NCBI RefSeq assembly: GCF_009760925.1
Contig: NZ_VRLV01000002.1
Coordinates: forward strand, 992,001-1,056,000
Origin: Nonomuraea typhae
Lineage (GTDB): Bacteria; Actinomycetota; Actinomycetes; Streptosporangiales; Streptosporangiaceae
Direction of reading: 5' to 3'
DNA length: 64,000 nt
Below, piece after piece: positions 26,747-35,335 of the stretch. Within the stretch, counting starts at the first letter, position 1. The number at the start of each line of letters is the position of its first letter. A program made the translations under genes and the position numbers. The notes under the pieces were generated by a model. That model saw only the letters and a program-made list of their open reading frames with translations. It was not told where the DNA came from and searched no databases.

Positions 26747-27445
26747 ATGCTCGACGTGATCGGCGCGGGTCTCCCGCGCACGGGGACCTCCTCCATGAAG
26801 GCCGCCCTCGAGCGGCTGGGTTTTGGTCCCTGCTACCACATGTACGAGATCCTCACCCACCCGGGACACGTGGATCACTGGCTGCCCGTGGCCTCGGGGG
26901 AACCGATGGACTGGGAGCGCGTCTTCGACGGCTACCGATCCACTCAGGACTGGCCGGCCAGCCATTTCTACCGGGAGCTCGCAGAGCTGTACCCGGAGGC
27001 GAAGGTCATCCTGACGGTCCGGGATCCGGTGCGCTGGCATGCCAGCATGCAGACCCTGATCGACGGGCCGAGATCGCTGGCCGCCAGGGACGTCCCCCCT
27101 GCGGCGGCGCAGGTTCTGGGGCAGCTCCGGCGGATGATGCCGGTCATGGACACGATCCGGCGCGCCGCGATGGGCCCGGACTTCCCGATGACCGCGGACA
27201 TGCCGCCGGTGGAGGTCTCGACGGAGTTCTTCGACCTGCACACCGAGACGGTCAAGCGGATCGTCCCGGCGGAGCGCCTGCTGGTCGTCGACGTGCGCGA
27301 GGGCTGGGAACCGCTGTGCGCCTTCCTGGGCGTCGCGGTCCCGGAGGAGCCGTTCCCGCATCTCAACGACCGCGACACGATCAGGAACATGATGTCGAAG
27401 CTCGTGGAAGAGGGGGTCGTGAGCTCGCCCTTCGATAGAAGGTAA
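26747..27445 (+). CDS. P-loop sulfotransferase family protein
   Basis: This 232-residue protein starts with the 5'-phosphosulfate-binding loop GAGLPRTGTSSMKAALE and has the 3'-phosphate motif VRDPVRWHASM at about residue 100. The C-terminal FLGVAVPEEPFPHLNDRD is also typical. These features indicate a PAPS-dependent sulfotransferase of the small Sulfotransfer family. The acceptor is unknown. AGGAGG lies 5 nt upstream of the ATG. No PAPS-synthesis genes are nearby. Confidence 0.9.
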   Translation: MLDVIGAGLPRTGTSSMKAALERLGFGPCYHMYEILTHPGHVDHWLPVASGEPMDWERVFDGYRSTQDWPASHFYRELAELYPEAKVILTVRDPVRWHASMQTLIDGPRSLAARDVPPAAAQVLGQLRRMMPVMDTIRRAAMGPDFPMTADMPPVEVSTEFFDLHTETVKRIVPAERLLVVDVREGWEPLCAFLGVAVPEEPFPHLNDRDTIRNMMSKLVEEGVVSSPFDRR

Positions 27446-27510
27446 CCCCCACCGGACTCGGCGGTCCGCCCCCATACCCTCCCACCTGGGCTTTCCCTAG
27501 CGTTGACGGC

Positions 27511-28407
27511 ATGATCACACTACGCGGGCTGACCAAGCGGTACGGCGGGCGCACCGCGGTCGACGACCTGAGCCTGGAGGTGCGCCCGGGGGCGGTGACC
27601 GGGTTCCTCGGCCCCAACGGCGCCGGGAAATCCACGACCATGCGCATGATCCTGGGCCTGGACCGGCCGGACGCCGGTTCCGCGCTCGTGGGCGGCCGAC
27701 CGTACCAGCGGATCGAGAACCCGCTGCGGACGGTCGGCGCGCTGCTGGACGCCCGCGCCGTGCATCCGGGACGCTCGGCGCGGGCGCATCTGGTGTGGCT
27801 GGCGCGCAGCAACGGGATCGGCCGGGCGCGGGTGGGCGAGGTGCTGGAGCTCGTTGGGATGGAGTCCGCGGCGCGGCGGCGGGCCGGGGCGCTGTCGCTG
27901 GGGATGAGCCAGCGGCTGGGTATCGCGGCGGCGCTGCTCGGCGATCCGGCGGTGCTGATGTTCGACGAGCCCGTCAACGGGCTGGACCCCGACGGCGTGC
28001 GGTGGATCCGCGAGCTCATGCGGCGCCTGGCCGGGGAGGGCAGGACGGTGTTCGTCTCCAGCCATCTGATGAGCGAGATGCAGCAGACGGCCGACCACCT
28101 CGTGGTGATCGGGCGCGGGCGGCTCATCGTGGACGCGCCGCTGCGCGAGGTGGTCGCCGCCGGCGTGGTGCGGGTGCGCTCGCCGCACACGGGCGAGCTG
28201 GCGGTACGGCTGCGCGCCGCGGGCGCCGAGGTGAGCCGGACGGGCGAGAACGAGCTCGTGGCCACGGGCACGACGATCGAGCGGGTGGGCGATCTGGCGC
28301 ACGAGGCGGGCATCAGGCTGCACGAGCTGAGCGCGCAGGATGCCTCGCTGGAGCAGGCGTTCCACGAGCTGACCGCGGGCAGCACCGAGTTCGGGAGCCG
28401 GGTGTGA
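27511..28407 (+). CDS. ABC-2 exporter ATP-binding protein
   Basis: This 298-residue ATPase of the BcrA/DrrA-like group carries Walker A GPNGAGKST, the Q-loop region at LDRPDAGSALVGG, signature LSLGMSQRLGIAAAL and Walker B VLMFDEPVNGLD, with a short C-terminal regulatory tail. Partners are the permease that overlaps its stop (GTGA) and probably the two-component system beyond it. Such modules often export or resist cell-envelope-active compounds. The substrate is not inferable. Confidence 0.93.
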   Translation: MITLRGLTKRYGGRTAVDDLSLEVRPGAVTGFLGPNGAGKSTTMRMILGLDRPDAGSALVGGRPYQRIENPLRTVGALLDARAVHPGRSARAHLVWLARSNGIGRARVGEVLELVGMESAARRRAGALSLGMSQRLGIAAALLGDPAVLMFDEPVNGLDPDGVRWIRELMRRLAGEGRTVFVSSHLMSEMQQTADHLVVIGRGRLIVDAPLREVVAAGVVRVRSPHTGELAVRLRAAGAEVSRTGENELVATGTTIERVGDLAHEAGIRLHELSAQDASLEQAFHELTAGSTEFGSRV

Positions 28408-29180
28408 GGCGGGCGGTGGCGGCCGAGTGGGCCAAGCTGTGGTCGGTCCGCTCCACCTGGTGGTGCCTGGCGGGGGCGGTCACGCTGATGGTGCTGGCCT
28501 CGGTGACGGTGGGCGGCGCGCTGGGGTCGCAGAACGGGCAGCCGAGGACCGAGGCGCTGCCGGCGACGGAGCCGGTGGTGGCCGCGTCGATCTTCGCGCA
28601 GTTCGCGCTGGTGGCGCTGGCGATGCTGGTGGTCACGGCGGAGTACTCCTCCGGCGGGATGCGGGTGACGGTGCAGGCCGTGCCGGTGCGCGGGCGGGTG
28701 CTGGCGGCCAAGGCCCTGGTGGTGGCGCCGGTGTTGTTCGTGGCGGGGGTGGTGAGCGGAGCCGTGGGGGCGGTGCTGACCTCTCTGCTGCTGGGGCTGG
28801 ACGCGTTCGGCGTGCCGGTGACTTTGAACGCCGGGGAGACGGTGGCGGATCTGGTGCGGCTGGGGGTGTTCTTCGCGCTGGCGGGGGTGCTGACGGTGGG
28901 CGCGGGCACGGCGTTGCGGAGTGCGGCGGGCACGCTGACGGTGGTGTTCATGCTCATGCTGGGGCTGCCGCTGCTGATCATGATGACGGGGTCGGCGGCG
29001 TTGATCGAGGCGTCGATGCGGCTGCCGCTGTTCGCGGGGCTGGCGTTCATGGACAGCGCGGAGAACCTGACCGGCGGGCCCATGCCGTACCCGTGGGGTG
29101 AGGGGCTGGCGTGGCTGCTGGGGTGGACGGCCGCGGCGCTGGTGGCGGGGTATGTCGTCCTGCGCCGGCGCGACGCCTAG
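28404..29180 (+). CDS. ABC-2 exporter permease
   Basis: This 258-residue protein has six hydrophobic segments and an N-terminal cytoplasmic EWAKLWSVRSTWW motif, typical of ABC-2 permeases related to BcrB. It starts at GTG 28404, overlapping the ATPase stop. A strong hydrophobic pair (LVVTAEYSSGGMRVTVQAVP between helices) resembles the conserved YSSGM motif of this family. It is followed after 11 bp by the sensor kinase. Confidence 0.9.
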   Translation: MRRAVAAEWAKLWSVRSTWWCLAGAVTLMVLASVTVGGALGSQNGQPRTEALPATEPVVAASIFAQFALVALAMLVVTAEYSSGGMRVTVQAVPVRGRVLAAKALVVAPVLFVAGVVSGAVGAVLTSLLLGLDAFGVPVTLNAGETVADLVRLGVFFALAGVLTVGAGTALRSAAGTLTVVFMLMLGLPLLIMMTGSAALIEASMRLPLFAGLAFMDSAENLTGGPMPYPWGEGLAWLLGWTAAALVAGYVVLRRRDA

Positions 29181-29191
29181 ACTGCGCAGCC

Positions 29192-30436
29192 GTGTCGGTG
29201 AATGCCGGGCCGGGAAACGCCGGGCCAGGGAGCATCGGGTCGGAGAACGTGGAGCCGGAGAACGTCGGGTCGGAGAACATCGGGCCGGGGAACACCGGGC
29301 CAGGGAACGTCGGGTCGGGGAACGTGAGGCCGGAGAACGTCGGGTCGGGAAATGTCGGGATCAGGCTGGTCGGGGTGCTGGCCGGGCTGGTCACCGGGCT
29401 GCTCGAACTCTGCCTGCTGACCCTGGCCTGGCCCGCCCGCGCCCGGTGGGGCCCGGCGGTGCTGCGTGCCGAGCGGCGCAGGCTCGCCTGGCTCGGCCAG
29501 CGCACCGACGAGCGCCCGCCCGTCTACCGCTACCTGGCGGTCCGCGCCCTGCTCGGCGTGACCGGCGGCTACGCGGTGCTCGCGCTGGCGTTCGTGAGCG
29601 TGTTGTTCCTGGGCGGGTCGGTGTGGGCCATGGCCACCGGCGACTCCCAGGTGGTCTCGCTGGCCTACCCCGGCGTCCGGCTGGAGACCGGGAGCGGGGC
29701 GATCGGGCTGAGCCTCGGCCTGGTGCTGCTGGCGCTGACCGCGGCGGCCGTGGAGCTGGTCGCCTGGGCCGAGCGGCGGCTGGCCGTACGGCATCTCGGG
29801 CCGGGGACGCAGGAGCTGATGCGGCGGCGCATCGCCGAGCTCACCGACACCCGCCTCGGCATCGTGCGCGCCGTCGACGACGAGCGCCGCAGGATCGAGC
29901 GGGACCTGCACGACGGCGTGCAGCAGCGGGGCGTCGCGCTGGCCATGCTGCTCGGCCGCGCCCGGCACAGCCCGGAGGCGGCGCCGGAGCTGGTCGAGCA
30001 GGCGTACGCCGAGTCGCGCAGGCTCCTGGACGAGCTGCGCAGCGTCGCCTGGCGCGTGTACCCCACCGCGCTCGACGAGCTCGGGCTGCGCGCCGCGCTG
30101 GACGGGGTGGCCGAGCGCGCGGGCGTCCCGGTGCAGGTCAGGTACGGCCTGCGGGAGCGGCCCGTGTCCGAGGTGGAGACCGCGTTGTACTTCGTGGCCC
30201 GCGAGGCGATCACCAATGCGGTCAAGCACTCCGGCGCCCGTGACATCCTGGTCGATCTGCGCGAGGAGGAGGGCACGGTGGTGATGACGGTCTCCGACGA
30301 CGGCCGGGGCGGCGCCGATCCGGCGGGCGGCGGCCTGTCCGGGCTGGCCCGGCGGGTGCGGGCGCTCGACGGGAGTTTCGAGGTGCGCAGCGGCGCGGAC
30401 GGCACCACGGTGCGGGCGGCGCTGCCGTGCGGCTGA
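29192..30436 (+). CDS. NarL-type sensor histidine kinase with pentapeptide-repeat N-terminus
   Basis: This 414-residue protein starts at GTG 29192. Residues 4-56 are about ten pentads of the type NVGSE/NxGPG. Then come a few hydrophobic segments (LVGVLAGLVTGLLELCLLTL; AVLALAFVSVLFLGGSVWAM; a third near 170-190), so it is membrane-bound with little external domain. HisKA_3 follows with the phosphoacceptor His240 (ERDLHDGVQQR), then HATPase_c with the N-box NAVKHS and the G-box DDGRGG. It overlaps the response regulator by 10 bp. It should sense the ABC exporter's substrate or envelope stress; this is inferred from context. The start is uncertain because no good ribosome site is seen. Confidence 0.85.
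   Translation: MSVNAGPGNAGPGSIGSENVEPENVGSENIGPGNTGPGNVGSGNVRPENVGSGNVGIRLVGVLAGLVTGLLELCLLTLAWPARARWGPAVLRAERRRLAWLGQRTDERPPVYRYLAVRALLGVTGGYAVLALAFVSVLFLGGSVWAMATGDSQVVSLAYPGVRLETGSGAIGLSLGLVLLALTAAAVELVAWAERRLAVRHLGPGTQELMRRRIAELTDTRLGIVRAVDDERRRIERDLHDGVQQRGVALAMLLGRARHSPEAAPELVEQAYAESRRLLDELRSVAWRVYPTALDELGLRAALDGVAERAGVPVQVRYGLRERPVSEVETALYFVAREAITNAVKHSGARDILVDLREEEGTVVMTVSDDGRGGADPAGGGLSGLARRVRALDGSFEVRSGADGTTVRAALPCG
29201..29350 (+). repeat. 15-bp tandem repeat encoding pentapeptides in the histidine kinase
   Basis: About ten 15-bp units of the form GGGAACGTCGGGTCG encode N-[VAIT]-G-[PS]-[GE] pentads. They alternate basic-free Gly-rich and Glu-containing units. They resemble the pentapeptide pattern of the major polymorphic PPE-MPTR proteins only superficially. 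Such arrays expand and contract by slippage, so length may vary between strains. Confidence 0.7.
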
Positions 30437-31065
30437 TCCTGGCCGACGACGCGGTGCTGCTGCGCGAGGGGCTGATCCGGCTGCTGGAGGACGCCGGGCA
30501 CGAGGTGGTGGCCGCCGTCGGCGACGCCGGCGCGCTGCTGGCGGCGGTCGAGGAGCATCGCCCGGAGGTGGCGGTCGTGGACGTGCGGATGCCGCCCACC
30601 CACACCGACGAGGGGCTGCGGGCGGCGCTGGAGATCCGCTCCCGCCGGCCGGAGACCGGGGTGCTGGTGTTGTCGCAGTATGTCGAGAAAACGTACGCGG
30701 CTCGGCTGCTGTCCGGGGTGGGTGTCGGCTACCTGCTGAAGGACCGGGTGTCGGAGGTGGCCGAGTTCCTGGACGCGCTGGAGCGCGTGCGGGCGGGCGG
30801 GACGGTGCTGGATCCCGAGGTGGTCCGGCAGTTGCTGGCCCGGACCACCCACGCCGACCCGCTGTCCCGGCTCAGCGCCCGCGAGCGCGAGGTCCTGGAG
30901 CACCTGGCGCAGGGCCTGGTCAACACGGCCGTCGCCGAACGCCTCCACGTGTCGCTGAGCACGGTGGAAAAGCACGTCAACGCCATCTTCGACAAGCTCG
31001 ACCTGCCCGCGCACGGCGACTACAACCGCCGGGTGCTGGCGATCCTGCGCTACCTGGAGGATTAG
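30427..31065 (+). CDS. NarL/LuxR-type response regulator
   Basis: This 212-residue regulator has a receiver domain (residues 1-120) with the acidic pocket DD (residues 7-8), the phosphoacceptor Asp52 in VVDVRMP and the switch Lys in YLLKDRV, then a C-terminal LuxR helix-turn-helix (LSAREREVLEHLAQGLVNTA ... STVEKHVNAIF). The GTG at 30427 lies inside the kinase gene. Target genes are probably the adjacent exporter. It overlaps the next minus-strand gene by 4 bp. Confidence 0.95.
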   Translation: MRLILADDAVLLREGLIRLLEDAGHEVVAAVGDAGALLAAVEEHRPEVAVVDVRMPPTHTDEGLRAALEIRSRRPETGVLVLSQYVEKTYAARLLSGVGVGYLLKDRVSEVAEFLDALERVRAGGTVLDPEVVRQLLARTTHADPLSRLSAREREVLEHLAQGLVNTAVAERLHVSLSTVEKHVNAIFDKLDLPAHGDYNRRVLAILRYLED

Positions 31066-31307
31066 GCGTAGACGCCGGTGCGGTCCACGATCTGTGTGGC
31101 GCCCTCCTGGCGGGCGCAGTGGGCGCAGCAGTACCAGGCGCGGTTCACCTGGACGCCGTGGCCGATCACCCGTGCCCCGCAGTGCTCGCAGATGGGGGCC
31201 ATGGCCTGGATGGCGCACTGGAAGGAGTCGAAGGTATGCACCGCACCCTGCGCGTGCACTTCGAAGGACATGTCGTAGTCGTTGCCACACGTCTCGCAGA
31301 CAGCCAC
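31062..31307 (-). CDS. Prokaryotic metallothionein-like small zinc protein
   Basis: An 81-residue protein is made from GTG 31307 (AVCETCGND); GAGAGG lies 9 nt upstream. It has cysteine pairs CETC, CEHC and CCAHC plus single Cys and His residues, including FQCAIQAMAPICEHCG. The pattern matches actinobacterial SmtA-like 'prokaryotic metallothionein' proteins, which hold zinc in a zinc-finger-like fold. A longer frame to 31409 lacks a good start. Its role may be metal buffering. It is convergent with the response regulator. Confidence 0.75.
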   Translation of the reverse strand: MAVCETCGNDYDMSFEVHAQGAVHTFDSFQCAIQAMAPICEHCGARVIGHGVQVNRAWYCCAHCARQEGATQIVDRTGVYA

Positions 31308-31467
31308 GGCCGGATTCCTCTCGTTGATGGACGCCCGGAGGAAATACCCCCTTCCAGCACAGCTTTTCCCCAACAACACACCAGGATTGTGCGGCGGAAG
31401 GGTGGACATGGAAGGCGTTTACCGGGAAAGCTCAGAGTGACCGTGCCGCTCCCCCACGGCGGCACGG

Positions 31468-32553
31468 TCATCGCGCGGCCGACATCGCCAGCAGAGGCAC
31501 GGCCAGCACCGCCAGCAACGCCAGGGCCATACGCAGTCCTCCGGCGGCGGCCAGGGCTCCCACCAGCAGCGGGCTGGCCACGAAGCCCGCGTAGGAGATC
31601 GTGGAGACGGCCGCCACCAGCGATCCGCGCGGGTCGCCGGCCGAGGCGCGGCTGAGGATGGCGGGCACCAGCGGTCCCAGTGCCAGCCCGGTCAGCGCGA
31701 ACCCGGCCAGGGCCCAGCCCGGTGCCGGCGCCAGCCCGGCGAGCACGATGCCCGCGCCGCCGCCCGCGCCGGCCGCCGCGTAGAGGGCGCGCGGGCCGAG
31801 CCGGGGCAGCGCCTGCACGATCAGCCGTCCCGCGGTCAGCGCGGCCATGTAGCCCGCCGGGGCCGCCGCGGCCACCAGGGCGGAGGCTTTCAGGTGGTCC
31901 TCCAGCAGCAGCGCCGACCACTGCTCGACGGCGTTCTCGATGATCAGCACGCAGGCGGCCAGCGCGCCGAGGAGCGCCGCCTGCCGCCACGGGGTGCGGG
32001 TGCGCCGCGCCGTACTCTCCGGGGTGCCCGGCGGCAGGGCCAGCGGTGCGAACGCGCACCCGAGCACCGGCACCGCCACCACGGCCAGCGTCGCCCCCGG
32101 CCCCGCGCCCAGGTCGCGGGCCAGGCCCGTGGCGGGCGCGGCGGCGATGACGGCGACGGGGAAGGCCGCGTACACCGGCTGGAAGAGCCTGCGCCCGCTC
32201 TGCCGTTCGGCGCGGCCGGTGGCGAGGTTGAGCGTGACGTCCAGCGCGCCGCTGCCCGCGCCGAGCACGAGCAGCGCCGCCGTCAGCGGGTACGGCAGGC
32301 CGGAGGCGGCACCGGCGACGGCGAGGATCCCCAGCCCGAACAGCGCCGTGGCCAGGCCGAGCCCGGCGCGCTCGCGGCCCCTGGCCCAGCGCCCGGCCAG
32401 GGCCATCGCCGGGATCGCGCCCACCGGGATCGCGCTGAGCGCCAGCCCCAGGCCGGCCGTGGACAGGCCGAGCCCGGCCTTGACCGCGGGCAGCAGAGCC
32501 GCCCATGACCCCCAGAACACTCCCCAGACCGCGCAGACGGCGATGAGCGGCAC
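31468..32553 (-). CDS. MFS transporter
   Basis: This 361-residue protein has about twelve hydrophobic segments. Its N-terminus, VCAVWGVFWGSWAALLPAVK, and the loop GRWARGRERAG correspond to a loop-2/3 motif A in reduced form. The C-terminal half has another MFS-type motif at GLALGPLVPAILSRAS. Short actinobacterial MFS proteins like this are often related to the YbfB/FucP-like group. The substrate is unknown. GTG 32553 is 3 bp from the end of the PcfJ-like gene, which runs in the same direction, so the two are likely co-transcribed. Confidence 0.85.
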   Translation of the reverse strand: MPLIAVCAVWGVFWGSWAALLPAVKAGLGLSTAGLGLALSAIPVGAIPAMALAGRWARGRERAGLGLATALFGLGILAVAGAASGLPYPLTAALLVLGAGSGALDVTLNLATGRAERQSGRRLFQPVYAAFPVAVIAAAPATGLARDLGAGPGATLAVVAVPVLGCAFAPLALPPGTPESTARRTRTPWRQAALLGALAACVLIIENAVEQWSALLLEDHLKASALVAAAAPAGYMAALTAGRLIVQALPRLGPRALYAAAGAGGGAGIVLAGLAPAPGWALAGFALTGLALGPLVPAILSRASAGDPRGSLVAAVSTISYAGFVASPLLVGALAAAGGLRMALALLAVLAVPLLAMSAAR

Positions 32554-32556
32554 CGC

Positions 32557-35265
32557 TCACCCCCGGTGCGCGCGTTGCCACAGCACCGGCCAGCCGCCCC
32601 TGCCCAGCCAGGCGCCGGGGATCAGGAGGCCGTGCGCGGCGACCCGGTCCTCGAAGGCGGCGAGGTCGGCGCCCAGTTCGGCGGCGGCGGTCCTGGCGGT
32701 CTGCCAGGGGGCTTCCGCCAGGCTGGACGACGGATAGCCGGGGATCTCCGCCGCCCCGGCCGCGGTGATCGGGCGCAGGCTGCACTCGCCCCACGAGGTG
32801 ACGGCGATCGTCAGCGCGCACAGCGCCTCCACGCCGGGCCGCCTGGCCATCGCCGCCGCGAGCGCCGGATGCCCGGTCCCGGCCAGCCTGCCCAGTGCGG
32901 CCCGCAGCCGCAGCGCCACCACCTCGGCCGTCCTGGCCTGCGCGATCGCCTCGTGGCGCGCCAGCGAGCGCAGGGAGCCGAGCGGAGGTTCGTCCCTGGT
33001 CAGCGGCGTGACGCGGGCGGCCAGCGCGGGCTCCAGCCTGCCGATCGCCGCGCTGAGGGGCCGGGCTCCGGTCACCGCCCAGAACCCGGCCGCGCCCTGC
33101 TCGGCCAGGAGCTCGGCGCAGCGCGTCTCCAGTTCCCCGGCGCCGGCCCGGCGCAGCGCCACCAGCCCGGACAGGCCGTCGCCGGTCAGGGCGCGCAGTT
33201 CGGGGGCCGCCTCGGCCAGGGCGGTCACGGCCAGCGCCGACAGCGGCTCCTTCGCGGCGCGGAACAGGCGGCCGGGCGGCCGTCCCGGACCCTTCGGCGG
33301 CCGGGGCGGGCGCGCCTGCCCGCGCTCCGCGGGCACCGGGAGCCGTCCGGCCCACGCGCGTACCCGGCGCTCCAGCTCCACGTCCGGGTCGGCGTTGAAC
33401 CGGGCGCGGATCTCCGCCACCCGCCAGCCGTACGCTCGGGGGGTGAGCTCCAGGTTGACGGTGATCTGCCCGTCCTCGTCCAGGAGCGCGGCCAGCACGC
33501 TGCGGCCCTCGGCCGCCTCCTTCAGGTAATAGGCCCCGGCGATGCAGTTGCCCATGTAGGTCGCCCAGCCGGCCGGCGCGTGGGGGTCGAGCGCCCAGGT
33601 CACCCGGACCGTCGTCCCGGGGACGCGGCTGCCCTCCAGCCGCTTCAGCTCTTCGGGCACCGGGAAGGCGCCGGTCAGGGCCTCGGCCAGCGTCGTGCCC
33701 GCCATGAGGCCCGCGATCAGCTCCGGCCAGGTACGGCAGCGCGGCGGCACCCGGGCGCCCAGCGACACCAGTTGCGCCGCGCCCGCGAGGGCCAGGGGCA
33801 GCGAATCGGTCCTGGGCAGCAGCGGCTCGGGCTCCGGCTGCTCGGGGTCCCAGTCGGCGTAGGGCACGACTTCCCCGTGGGCGACCACGGCGGCGTCGTG
33901 CCCGTGCAGCGCGGCCAGGGCGTCGGCCAGGTCCGCCACCCACAACAGGTCGCCGGCGATCTCCTCGCTCCCCGCGGCCGGCGCATCCGGCTGCTCGCCC
34001 GAGGTGGCGTCCCCGGCTCGGGTGGCCAGCGGCTCGGCGGCGCCGAACAGGACCGGCTGTGCCCACGTCGCGCCCGGCCGGGTCGCGGGCACGGCCGCGC
34101 GCCAGGCCCGCATGTCGCGCCTCGCCCAGTGCCGCAGATCCTCGTGCAGGTGGCCGGGCACATCCCCCGGCAACTCCGTGACCGCCTCCAGCACCACCAC
34201 CCCGTAGTCACGGGCGCGGGCCAGCCGCTGCCGCACCAGGACGGCGTGGCCGGGCCGCCGGGCGAGGTCGATCACGTAGGAGCCGGGGCGCGGCGGCAGG
34301 CCGTCCTTCCCGCCCACCTTGCGCGCCGGGCGACCGGCGAGCGAGCCGTCCAGCAGTTCGGCCACGGCGCCGACCTGCGCCTTGACGCTCTCGAGCCCTC
34401 GTTCCGGGCCCAGGTCGCCCGCTGCCACCGCGCTGCGCAGCAGAACGGTCGCGGCCATGGCGTCCTGGAGCGCCTCGTCGAGCAGGACGGTCCAGTGGTG
34501 CGCGGCGGGCGTCCAGCGGGCCGCCTCGGCGAGGGCGGGCATCCGCCCGAACGCCCGCCGCATCAGGCCGACCAGCACTTCGTCGGTGTGCTCCTGGTGG
34601 CGCCGGCTCAGGTCGTCCTCCCGGCTGGTCTTCCCCTGGGTGGCCAGCCGCGCCGTACGCCGGTCGGCTCTGGCGCGGCCGGCGGTGACGCGCTCCCACA
34701 GGTCGGTCAGGAGCCGCGCCCGCCGGGGCCGCGGCACGTCCGCGAACACCTTCTCCAGATGCCCGGCCAGCCGCGAGGCAGGGCCCTCCACCTCGAGGTC
34801 CCGGCCGAGGCGGAGGACGGTCTCGAGCTGCTCGGGCCCCAGGACGTCGCTGGCCGCGGAGGCCAGCGTGAGGGCGGCCCAGCGGCTTTCCGCGACGGCC
34901 AGGGAGGCGGCGGCGCCGACGGGCCTGGTGGCGGCCGGGCCGAACAGGGCGACCAGCACCCCGGCGCGCTCCCCGAGCCGGTGGGCCTGCTCGGGCCCGA
35001 GCACCCGCAGCGCGGCGAGGACGGCGTCACGCCGGTCCCCGGCGGCCCCGGCCAGCCGCGCGGAGCGGAATCCGGCCCCGAGGTCCACCCCGGCCCCGGC
35101 GGCGGCCTCGCCGCCGGCGGCCACGAGCCGTCTGAGCTCGGCCAGCGCGGGACCCGCGTCGCATGCTCCGGGCCCCACGGCGACGGGGGCGCCGGGCAGC
35201 GCATCGCCTAGTACCCGGGCCTGCCGGCCCGGGTGGGTCACCACGCCGAAGGCCAGCAGTGTCAT
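32557..35265 (-). CDS. Large PcfJ-like protein of unknown function
   Basis: This 902-residue soluble protein starts at ATG 35265 with an excellent GGAGGGAGG ribosome site. The only domain I recognise is a PcfJ-like module around residues 565-640: TYMGNCIAGAYYLKEAAEGR, then VLAALLDEDGQITVNLELTP and VAEIRARFNADPD, where PcfJ-type proteins have a conserved Cys, Tyr and N. The first 500 residues are helical and contain no catalytic motif I can name. PcfJ was first seen on conjugative plasmids, but its function is unsettled. It probably forms an operon with the MFS gene. No mobilisation gene is near. Confidence 0.75.
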   Translation of the reverse strand: MTLLAFGVVTHPGRQARVLGDALPGAPVAVGPGACDAGPALAELRRLVAAGGEAAAGAGVDLGAGFRSARLAGAAGDRRDAVLAALRVLGPEQAHRLGERAGVLVALFGPAATRPVGAAASLAVAESRWAALTLASAASDVLGPEQLETVLRLGRDLEVEGPASRLAGHLEKVFADVPRPRRARLLTDLWERVTAGRARADRRTARLATQGKTSREDDLSRRHQEHTDEVLVGLMRRAFGRMPALAEAARWTPAAHHWTVLLDEALQDAMAATVLLRSAVAAGDLGPERGLESVKAQVGAVAELLDGSLAGRPARKVGGKDGLPPRPGSYVIDLARRPGHAVLVRQRLARARDYGVVVLEAVTELPGDVPGHLHEDLRHWARRDMRAWRAAVPATRPGATWAQPVLFGAAEPLATRAGDATSGEQPDAPAAGSEEIAGDLLWVADLADALAALHGHDAAVVAHGEVVPYADWDPEQPEPEPLLPRTDSLPLALAGAAQLVSLGARVPPRCRTWPELIAGLMAGTTLAEALTGAFPVPEELKRLEGSRVPGTTVRVTWALDPHAPAGWATYMGNCIAGAYYLKEAAEGRSVLAALLDEDGQITVNLELTPRAYGWRVAEIRARFNADPDVELERRVRAWAGRLPVPAERGQARPPRPPKGPGRPPGRLFRAAKEPLSALAVTALAEAAPELRALTGDGLSGLVALRRAGAGELETRCAELLAEQGAAGFWAVTGARPLSAAIGRLEPALAARVTPLTRDEPPLGSLRSLARHEAIAQARTAEVVALRLRAALGRLAGTGHPALAAAMARRPGVEALCALTIAVTSWGECSLRPITAAGAAEIPGYPSSSLAEAPWQTARTAAAELGADLAAFEDRVAAHGLLIPGAWLGRGGWPVLWQRAHRG

Positions 35266-35300
35266 GATCCTCCCTCCGTTTTCCACGGTAAGGACCACGT

Positions 35301-35327
35301 GCCCGGAAAACACCTGCTTTTCCGGGC
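35301..35327 (-). terminator. Hairpin terminator after the small secreted protein gene
   Basis: A perfect 10-bp stem pairs 35301-35310 (GCCCGGAAAA) with 35318-35327, with a 7-nt loop. It sits 9 bp past the stop of the secreted protein gene and upstream of the PcfJ-like gene, so it separates their transcripts. Confidence 0.75.
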
Positions 35328-35335
35328 GGGTCAGG

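Noticed and set aside
27446..27510. GTTGACGGC just upstream of the ABC ATPase ATG as a -35 element
   Set aside because: It is only a few bases before the start codon, too close for a promoter of this gene.
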